Source of the DNA: Chloromonas sp. AAM2
Taxonomy: Eukaryota > Chlorophyta > Chlorophyceae > Chlamydomonadales > Chlamydomonadaceae
Direction: 5' to 3'
Length of the DNA: 21,745 nt
Assembly (NCBI GenBank): GCA_004335635.1
Contig: QAXH01004596.1
Span: 19,587-41,331, forward strand
The notes below the pieces were generated by a model. It was not told where the DNA came from. It did no database searches and saw only the letters and a list, made by a program, of their open reading frames with translations. A program made the translations under genes and the position numbers. This document shows, one piece after another, positions 9,438 through 19,200 of this stretch (position 1 is the stretch's first letter; every line of letters begins with the position of its first letter).

Positions 9438-11850
9438 CTATTCTTTGCCTGCTGAGTCGTGGCTGGGTGCTGCGCCGTCGTCTCTACGGCCTGCCCGGCC
9501 GCCCCGTCCTGATCCCCCTGTACGACCGCCTTGGGCCTGTGGGCCCCCAGTAGGACCAGGCCCTGAGCTGGGTCGCCGCTCAGTGCGGAGTGGCCGGTCG
9601 CCTCTACCACCACCGCGGCCACTGGCATCACCATAGGGTCCTGCGGTGAAACAACACAATGCAATTGATATGCATGAAATAAATGGCCGGCAGGGCTCAC
9701 CGACAGACCTTCCGTCACACCACAATGCATATCAGCCAAACCGGAAAACCAGGTAGTAGACACGGCCAGCGCATTGTAACAGATGTGCAGGACTACGATG
9801 CTAGCTTGCACCAGCTGGCTGCAAACTTCAGGTCATGGAATGTGTCATTATGGGCACATGGCGGCAGCACAGGTAGGCGACAACCAAACTATTGGATGAT
9901 CAGCTGCGAACAGAGTCAGGCCGCCCGCTGATTGCCGCTGTGCCGAACTGCTGACCACTGGCAATGCAAACGCATGGCAGCCGGTCATGCAACAATCCAG
10001 AGTTTTCGTAAAATACCATGCATGCAGTCGCTCAGCCTTGTGGCCAACTTCACTAGGTGCCTCCAGTTGACCTTTGCCCATTTTAGCAAACCCTTTGCCA
10101 ATCGGTCAATGTTCTCTCCCTCCTTCACACTCACCCCGAGCTGGCATGCCTCCGGTGCGGGCCCCACGGAACCCGCCACGCCCAGGCCCACCCCGCCCGT
10201 AGGACGGCAGCGGGCCGTCATGACGCCGAATCTCTACAGGCTTGTCTAAGATTGTGACTGACGCTTGCAAGGCGGCCTCCACACCCGCTGCATCATCGTA
10301 TTTGATGTAGGCTACCTTCCCACTCTCCCTGCCTAGGTTGTGGATTGTGACGGATCCCATACCACGCCTCAATGCTCCAAATTTGGCGAATTCTTGCTCG
10401 AGAAGTTCCTGAGGCAAGTGCTCCTGGGGCAGGTTACGGACTTGAATACAGTGCATTTGAACCTGAGACGGCGCTTCCTGGCTGGCATGAGGGGCTTGAG
10501 CGCTAGGTGGGTGGCTGCCACCGTTAGCCTGTGGGGCGGGGTGGTCGTAGGTTTCAGGGGCTGTCTCTTTCGCGTTGCTGACTGGGGCTGGTGGTGGTGT
10601 GGTTGGTGGTGCTTTTGTGAGGTTTGTCTGCTGAGTTTTGACCAGAGATGCCCATGTGGTGTTGACAGGGGGTGAAGGCTGTGGTGGGGCTGCTTGCTCT
10701 GGCTGTGGTGCATTGCTGCGAACTGGGGTGGCTGCGCGGGGCTCAGCTGCAGCTGTCTGTGGCGGTGGTGGGGATGGTGTGGCTGCAGGTGCTGCCTGTG
10801 GGCGTGGCGCCTTAGTTGCAGGCTTGGGCGCTGGCTCTACGGGTGCTGCCACAACAATTGGTGCAGCGGGTGCCTGTGTGAGGCAAGGTGACGACAGGTT
10901 AAGGCTAGGGTAAGCGAGCGGTCGAAGGAGCAAATTCACCTAAAACGCTCACTCACCGGTGCAGTAGGGGCGGCGGGAACAGGCTTGGCGTAATGGCCAT
11001 TGCTGTCAGCAGGGGCTGGGGCTGCATACACGCGGAGGAGGTCGTTGTGAACGTAGAAGCCATTCTCCTGGGTTGCCAAGAAGAAAGTTTGGTCAAAAGC
11101 CCGCTCCACGCCCTGCGACGAGCAGACAAAGCAGAAATGACAAAGTTGGGAGCCGAGGGGCCATTTGAGCAGCCGATGCACTCCATCAACCCCAGTGTAT
11201 ATACCTTGAGCACAAACACACCGGCCACATGCAGCAGCACGCCACCGTTGATGGAAAACTGTGCGTCGACGTGCTTGGTTGTCGCCCTGGCACCGGCAAC
11301 GGTGTCGTTGACAAGCTCCTGGATAGCCTGCAATGCCGAGCAAACGAACACTCGCTGTAAGCTGCCTAACATTGCTGTCACAGTATATGTCAAGTCAGCA
11401 TAGCGAAAGGATGACCTTGCGAACTGCTGTATCCAAAAATGTTGGTTAAGATCGGAAGATCCTGCAGCATGGAGCGCATGGCGGCATCTCACCTCCAAGT
11501 CCACAGAAGTGCGAGGAGCAGAGGTATCCTCCTGCATGTCCGTGATGCTCAGCATGCTGCCCTGTTTGTAGAACCTGTGCAGGAACTGGGGGTGGCTGGC
11601 CAACACGTCATAATATTTTGACACAAAGTGGGATCCAACCTGCACAACACACGAACACGCATAACGTCGTCAGTATGTGAACCGACTCTGTATGCCGCTC
11701 CTCTCAACCAGCCTCGTCCTAGCCCTGCTGGCCTCGTCGGAGCATGTTACTCGTGCGAGGCCTCACTGACTCCTTGTTGCCTGTATAATTGCTCACCCAG
11801 CCTGGATCCGCACTGGAGACAGCGTTGCTGATGGCATTGGCTGCTGCCAT
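9438..11850 (-). CDS. G3BP-like stress-granule protein (NTF2-like + RRM + RGG)
   Basis: Exons on the minus strand are 11850-11797, 11639-11493, 11327-11205, 11112-10957, 10873-10135 and 9640-9438. Their phases agree (a Gly codon is split between exons 5 and 6), giving 473 residues. Residues about 18-140 form an NTF2-like domain (HFVSKYYDVL, FLHRFYKQGS, VDAQFSINGGV, FFLATQENGFYVHNDLLR). A Pro/Ala-rich disordered linker spans about 145-298 and carries TTWASLV, like the (W/Y)AS motif of animal and plant G3BPs. An RRM covers about 300-380, with CIQVRNLP as RNP2-like and GKVAYIKY as RNP1-like strands. The tail is Arg/Gly-rich, including SGRGGGRGDR. Phe41 in HRFY matches the human G3BP1 Phe33 that binds FGDF-type partners (recalled). 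By family it binds mRNA, dimerises and nucleates stress granules in the cytosol. The first intron phase and the start context AACCATGG support the ATG chosen. Orthology to one specific G3BP is not resolved. Confidence 0.9.
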
Positions 11851-13276
11851 GGTTAGCTGCAGGTCTGATATTGAAAATAGGATGGAGCCTTGGGATTAGC
11901 GGGACAGCTTTGCAGGCCGGCGAGCCTTCCTTACGCTGACTCCTGCCGCTCTCAAACGCGTTCGTTGCTCTCGTTTCCGCCACAGTCCCGTAATGTAAAA
12001 TCGACGTTTCGCAGCACGTGCGGCTTCCAAACTTGCTTGGTTTTTTGCTCTGGCTGAGTTGCCCTTGTCGGATCCTCGTTTCTCACTCTTGAGCCTGTAC
12101 CCATCTACCTATTTTGCCAGGCCACTGCCCGGTTTGGGCCTGCACTCTTCTGATCGTTTGCAGTCTATTGTTCAGGCTTACGCCAAAGCCAGACATGCTG
12201 AACCATCACACCATGCTGAACCATCACACGTATGCAAAGCCTCACTGGACAGTCCATGTGGAGTAGCTCATGCACAGCAGACAAGCACTGATGCGTGGAC
12301 CTCAGACTGCAGCGGACTGTTCGTCTGATGTGGCAATCACATTCAGATGATCTGACCGTCTACTCATCAGGAAGAGGCCTGGATTATTTGAATCTATGCG
12401 GAAGGCAGTGCAAGCAACCTACACTGCTGCATATGGATTCAAACTTGACGTACAGTGTACGTCTCCCTTCTTGCTCAGGGCGGTCCGCATCCCGTCCAGC
12501 GTCTTCCCTGCTGTATCAAGCAATTGTACGAGCTATACCAAAGATGGCTGGCAGCACCTGGCTCAAACACCTGGATACATTTCGTACCCAAACTATGAAT
12601 TCATGCTTAGGTTTTGTCATTGTAGGTTTTGCTTAGGTTGTCCCTGTCATTGAGTATTCGAGGTCAAGGGGTCAGCCGAGGGATCAGTCGATAATCATTG
12701 AGCAAAGAAAACTCACTGGTAGCAAGGTGCCACGAACGAATGTCGTCCCTAGCAACATGATTCCAAGTTGAGAGTGAGTGAGAGAGTGGTCAGGTAGGGG
12801 TGGACTGAAGGCACAGTGGCACGAGTGTCAGTATGAGGGCATGTCACTGTATAGCCCTGGTCACATGACTGCCGGGCTGGAAACCCCATGCATGAAACAA
12901 ACGTTCTGAAGCACATGTCATTCCCATCGCAGAGTTGCCTGTCAGTGGTGTGTCGAGTGTTTGCGAGGGCCACTACTAGTAGGGTTGGGGATCGCCAAGA
13001 GGTCAGCCTCTAAACCAGGTAATCGCCAAATGTAAGTGCAATCGCGACTGTCTGTTCAGTGTAAAAGGAGCAAAGGTTGATATGTCGGGTCTCTCTCACA
13101 GTCGGAAGCCTCGTCTCTCAGCTTTGAAACAACCTCTGTGCATAGAACATCTCCCTGGGTTTATATCAAGGAGCATGTGTGCTTGTCACATTAAATACAT
13201 ATCATCTTCTCTCAGAACGCCCTCCTGGGAATAGACACCAGTGAAACCGTAAGATAAGAAAGCCGGGTTGGGCTGG
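11851..13276. other. spacer: G3BP-like promoter and PIG-T 3' end
   Basis: Both neighbouring genes run on the minus strand. The part next to 11851 should hold the 5' UTR and promoter of the G3BP-like gene, and the part below 13277 the PIG-T 3' UTR. No TGTAA or AATAAA was found on the minus strand between 13276 and 12600, so the PIG-T poly(A) site is not placed. Open frames at 12059-12653 on the plus strand look like chance reading of non-coding DNA. Confidence 0.5.
12194..12229. repeat. 18-bp perfect tandem duplication
   Basis: The 18-mer CATGCTGAACCATCACAC occurs twice head to tail (12194-12211 and 12212-12229) with no mismatch, in the spacer upstream of the G3BP-like gene. No function is evident. 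Confidence 0.9.
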
Positions 13277-16200
13277 TCAGGCGGCTTTGCCCTTGGAGGT
13301 GCGCTGCATGAGGGTGTTCAGAGTGGCCCCTAGGAAAACGGCCAAAACGGTTGACGTTAGGCAGATGACGTTGTAGGGCATGGCCACGTCAGCAGTGGCC
13401 AGCTGCAGCAGGAGCCCCGGGCCAAGCACCTGAGACAAACATAACAAAGTGGGGAGTCAGGGCTACTTAGGAAAGCTCATGACTGCAGATTTGGATGGCA
13501 GATTTGAAATGTGTCACAATTGCTTTGACAACCTCAACAGCAACAGAACAAAACTTGGGGAGGAAAAAGAGTGAATAATCATGGTGGGCAGTGAACGAAG
13601 CCTGGGGGTGGATGCGTCTCAAAGGGGTATGCAGTACCATGGTGCACAACCCAGGAACACTGTTGCCGCACCCTGCCAACGCATGCACACCCATGCCATG
13701 CATTCTTCCATCCATGCGCCCATGCATCCTTGCATCCTGGCCTTGCAATTGTGCACATCCAGACAGCCCATGCACACATGCTGGCAAACCACGCACTTGC
13801 GCATCCATGCATACATCCATGCACACCCACCTGTTGCAGGCTCCCTTGACATGGCGGTACGCTGCCTGAGCCATCCGCTTCTGCTGTGCAACCTGGGGTC
13901 AGCAAACAAACCGATCACGTCCATATGGCATGCATGGGTCGATGCAAATCCTACCAGGTTGCAAAGTGAGCATTGCAAGCCATGTCGTAGTAACTGTTTG
14001 TTGACCTGGAATTTGACTAGAGGTGCCAGAGATCGTAGTAACCGTTTGTTGACCTGGAATTGGTCACCCGAGACCGATGAATGGTGCCAGAAAGCAACAC
14101 TGGCTGGTGGGTGCTTGGCGGCTACAAACCAAATGAAATCGACAAGAGACGCCGTTTTCTCAGGCACCCCCGACAGCAGTGAGTGTTTCATGTAATGAGA
14201 AGATGGCCTCACACGATTGAATACCACTTTCCCAACTTGCACGCCCTTACATGACCGCTTATCTGTTTCCCAACTTACATGACTGCGCATCGGTTTCCCA
14301 GTAGTAAAGTCGTGCAGGGGGGATGTCCCACCCCCTGTGTGCGTCCGGAGGGTGCTCCTGTAACGTCAGAAACGCCCGTGTAAACCTGGCCCTGAGCACC
14401 ACCTGCCTAGCCATGGGGGGCACGCGCATGCACATGACGATGCATGCGGGTCGGCCGCGGTCACGGGAGGGCTCAACGGACATGGAGAGATGCATGGAGG
14501 AGGAAGAAACCGCCTGCATGCATGAGCATGGGTACCGGAGGCAAAACATGTGTCAGCCGTGGAAGCAACCGGCCCATGTACCCTAACCTGGACCCTTACC
14601 CAAATCCTTCGCCGCATAACCTGAGACTTGACCCTAAATCCTATCCCTGTTCACAGATATCAAGGCATTGTGTATCATTGTGTATCCTTGTGTATCCTTG
14701 AATTTAAACCTCAACCCTGAATTCGGTGCGCTATCTTGACCCTAAACCCCAGCCCTGTTGGTCCTGTGATACGTAATGACATTTAGCCCAGGTGGTGTAC
14801 CCTATATACAACACGCCCTATATCCCAGGCACAGTGGCAAGTGGGAATTCAGTGCTGTTGAAGGTAACCCTGGTCCCTGCTCACCTCTCCATCCAGCTCC
14901 ACTTGCAGTGTGTGCATCCACACCCTCATGACCCATGGCAGAGTGAGCTGCACACACACCCCACCACCCTCTGTTATAGTGTGTGCAGTGTCATTGTTGG
15001 TGCCGCTGCTGGTGCTGCTACCACTGCCACTGTTGCTGCTGCTGCCGCTCCCTCTTTCCGCTGTTGCAGTGTTGTCATGGCTGCTGCCGACATGCATGTC
15101 TGCTGTTGCAGCGCTGCTGCCGCTGTGAGAACCGCCATCCTTGTCAGTGCGTGTGGTGTAGTGTGTGGGGTGTTGGGGCCACGCACTGGCCTGGGCCACA
15201 CGCTGCGAGTCCACCTGAAGGGCAAGTCGCATCATGGTCAAGGCGCTGCAGCTGAGGCAGCGATGATGGCATGACACAAGCACGCAGTGGTGATGCAATT
15301 GGGTCTTGTGCAAATCTAAAGGCTTTTGGACCGCCTTCGATTATCTCATAATTGTGCCTGGACTCAGCCCTGGACTCAGCCCTGGACTCAGCCCTGGACC
15401 GCTCGGCTTTGCTGCGCCTGAGGGCTGCGCCCTCAGGCTTGCTCCGTCTCACCCCGTCCTCGACCGCGGTGCTTGCAGCGCAAATCTCCGGCCTCGGTGT
15501 TTAGGAACCCATAGACAACTTGGGCACCCCTGATATCTACATCATAACCAAAAGACAAGCGAGACGAGTTCAGCCCCTTCTAGTTGCTGCTGCAAGCCAG
15601 GATGTGGAGTACCCAAGATCTCCAGTCAAGAAGTTCGGAGGAAGAACTAACCACATGATCGGTGGCAATTTTGAAAGGAACTGATTACCAACTGATGTCA
15701 ATCTCCAAAAGATACACTCGAGTTATAAAGAAGCAGTTAGCTCTCACCTGTGTTATGACCAGTTGCAGCTGCCCCTTGTGCAGCCCAGTGCCCCTGAGAG
15801 CGGCGTGCAGCAGCAGCGCCGGCGGCAGGCACGGCTGCTCCCCAGCCGGCTGCAGCAGCTGAGCCCCCTCCAGTGCCTGCCGCAGCTTCAGCCCCAGCTG
15901 CTGCTCCTGCCGCACACCACAGCCTGTAACGCTGCCACGTGCTGTGGGACGTTTCTGACCTTCCGCCACATGATCACCAGAAACGTCAGCTGGGCCCTCA
16001 TTCCCTTGGTCAGTTCTTTCAGGTAGATTCTGGTCATTGGGCTGGGGCTCGGGTAAGGGTTGGCAGGTGACTAGTTGGCTGGTATGGACGGCTACACACG
16101 GTTGTACTGCTGAGATCGAAGGTAGCACGTGGGTCAAGAGCACGTGCTGCTGTTTCTGGCTGGTAGTTAGCGGTTGTTTGAGGCGAAGTACAGCCGTGAA

Positions 16201-19200
16201 GCGTTGGGTGAGCAGCACGGTTGCAGGGCCCAGTTCGTTTGTGGTAGGCGGTGTCACCCTTACCTCGAGACTCAAGGAGTGATACCCTGTGGCCCCCAGG
16301 CAACAAGGCTCTGTTTGTTGATGGTGTATGTGTACAGATCACGTCAGGGAGGCCCACATGCACTGAGCGCAAACGCTAGCAAGCCATGCAAGAGACGAGG
16401 CTGGGTACTGCTGCTGTCCGAGCCTGCCCTGAGCAGTGAGCATGTTTGTTGACGCTGGATTCAGCTTGCCTGCTGCCATGCTTGCTGTTTTGCTTTCTTG
16501 GCCGGTCATGATTGTGCCCTGATGTAAACGTGCATGCACGTACGCACACATACAAAAAGCAAATGGTAATCAAACGAACATGTCGGGCACAAGGCTGCTC
16601 ACCTCCCGATAGAATATACTGTCTATCTGCCAGCAGCCCTGCCAGCCCCGCCTTGCCCCGGCACGGCAGCAGCTGGAGCCAGGGTGTCAGGTTCTCCGTG
16701 CAAACGGCCTCACGTGGTAACGCACCCACGTGCCAGAAACTGCAAATGAATGTAAGAACGGATGTCGTGCCAATGCCATCTTACCCAACCAGCACACTAC
16801 TGGGTTACACGGATGTGCTAGGTATGTCGCAGCAGCCTGGCTGCCTCTTCCTAGACATGACCGACTATGCCTCCTGACCCTTCTTGCTTCCCTTTCTCTA
16901 GTCTTTGACCCTAGCTTAGGCGGCTCCATCCTGTTTTGCCTTCAGTTTGCCTGTCTTGTCTGCTTTGTTACCTGCTTTCATTTTGCTTGCTTGCTCAGGG
17001 TGGGCCAGTGTCCTCTGACGGGTCCCTGGTGTAAATACATATACACATGTGCTGGATATGTTATGTTTGTGTGCCTCGACGCACCTGATGGAAAATCAGG
17101 TATCCAAAATGCCAGGTGCTGCATGTGATTGATATGCACACCAGCACCTGATAAATGCTCGCATCAACAGGCCTGCAAGAGGCTAGGCACTGCGCATTGC
17201 CTATTGAGCTCAACGGCCAAAGGCCAGCTATGGTTGCTAATAACATGTGCGTGCGTGCGTGTCCATGTGTGCTTGGTGCTGTGTGCATGTGTGTTGGTTG
17301 TGTATGCGTGCAGTGTAGCGGTTGTCGCATCAACAATTGACTCTGCCTGATTGCAATGAAATTTGACACACTATACCATAAAACACCTTCTGCATGTTTG
17401 AAAATGTCAGTTTTGGTCTGCGGGCCGCTTGCCAACCACAACAAAACCACCAGGCCAACAAAACCTGCCTCGGGCCTGACGAGTGTTTACCATGTCAACA
17501 CAAACAAGTCGACCTTGTCGCTATGCTGCATCCCATTGCCCACCACATGGGTATCACGATTGTTTGCAGAACACCACCTTTTCACTGAAGAATTCCCTCT
17601 GAAGTATGTGATGCAGCTGGTCCTGAACGCAATTATGCATGTCGGGAACTAGAGATTGACAGCTACCCTGCTGACCGTCAAGAATCCTAGGCCCCAGTGC
17701 GTTGCCCTGATGCTTTGGAAGAGTTATCACCCTCCTAACACCCATTGGTACGGGTGCTTGTAGCTCGATTACTGTTGGTGGGCGCTTGGTGGGCGACCGT
17801 CGGAGGCAGCTACGGAACGCAACCACAGCCGATGCTCGAGCGGGGTTCGATGTGATTTGGATTGCAGCAAGACAATCAACGATAGCTTTCTGACGACGTG
17901 TTTATCATTCACATTGGCTCGGCGCTTGCGAAGATGACCTTAAGGGTGTGCCTGAAGCATGGCGTGATACCGTTGCCCACCTCTCGCTGTCTAGGCCACG
18001 CATGGGGTAGTGCGGTGCGGAGTGTGGTGCCTCCAACAGGTTGAGGGATGCGCACATGAGCCCGGACAGGCGGTGCTGAAGGCGGGTCCAGTGCAGGGTA
18101 TGGAGGGAGGGGTGGGCCCATTGCACCGCGACCTCCTGCATTATGGCAGGAACAGTTGCACATTACCACAGCACAAGACAACATGCTGCACCTAAGAGAC
18201 AGTCACATTACAGGAAATTACATTATTATTATGCATAGCCTGGCTGACTTCCTCAGCATGTTGATGGCTCGGCCTGGGACAATTGTTTGCTTCCTGTGCT
18301 CTATTGAGATCTGATTATTCTGACACAGCTTGAACAAGCTTGTGATTTGACGCGACGCACACACACCCATGCGATGTAAATCGACACATACACACCCATG
18401 CACAGTCCACAGTCTCATGGACGCATGTTGTTGTTCTGCACAACATAAAGCCAAGCAGTGCATGCCATGCTTCGGCCCCGCTATCAGAGTGTTCTTGACG
18501 ACCGCCTCTCCCCTGCTTCTCAATAGCTGAGTCTTATCTTTATCTGCTTGGCCAGGTGTGCTCACCGCTCCCGGGGGGCTGATGGCAACTAAAGGCATGC
18601 CCCACGTCCGGTAATCCTGCACAGGCGAAACGCATTCACACATCGTCCTTCCCCGATATGCATGTACACTATGTACGTTTCTCATTTTTATTCGTATACG
18701 TGGCCCAGTGTAGCCAGGAACATCGCATACAGATCAATCCGGTCCCTGGCATCAGAAGCTTTGCAAGCAGAGCCTGCCGGGCAGCAACAGCTTTGCAAGC
18801 GTGCTGATGTGCTTGCAAATGACAAACAGCACATGGCTGACCTGCTAGACTGCGCTGAACTCAGGGCACACATGTGCTGATGTGCTTGCAAATGACAAAC
18901 AGCACATGGCTGACCTGCTAGACTGCGCTGAACTCAGGGCACACATGTGCTGATGCACCCCTGCCATCATTTGCGTCCATACTGGAACATAAGACTAGAA
19001 TAACTGGCTGTTGACAAACCGGCACATAGCCCAGAAGCCTGGACCATCCCCCATCAGATGGCCTGAATAACTGTAAAACCTCACACAATGCGCCTTCCTT
19101 TTGTCACCCGGCCTACCACTTGACACACGCCTGGCAACCAACCAATGACCTGTTCCAAACCAACGACCAATACAATGACCTGTTCCAAACCAACGACCAA

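Noticed and set aside
9425..9811. Alternative reading of the last G3BP-like exon (frame ending in KNRKRK)
   Set aside because: The split Gly codon from exon 5 selects the other frame, which gives the Arg/Gly-rich tail typical of G3BP.
13681..13830. Regularly spaced CATGC/CATCC strings, considered as a CRISPR-like or binding-site array
   Set aside because: The spacing is irregular, there are no constant repeats separated by unique spacers, and the genome is eukaryotic. It is CATGC-rich simple sequence.
14974..15274. Plus-strand Leu/Cys/Ala-rich frames over CTG repeats
   Set aside because: They are shadows of the Ser/Gly-rich part of PIG-T exon 7 and its CTG/CAG trinucleotide runs. They have no start context or domain.
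17905..18195. Alternative minus-strand frame (18184-17909) and longer read-through of PIG-T exon 4
   Set aside because: The frame with [13 protein letters not shown] matches PIG-T, and its phase joins exon 5 at the GTGGGC donor at 17980. Sequence beyond 17981 in that frame loses all similarity to the family.
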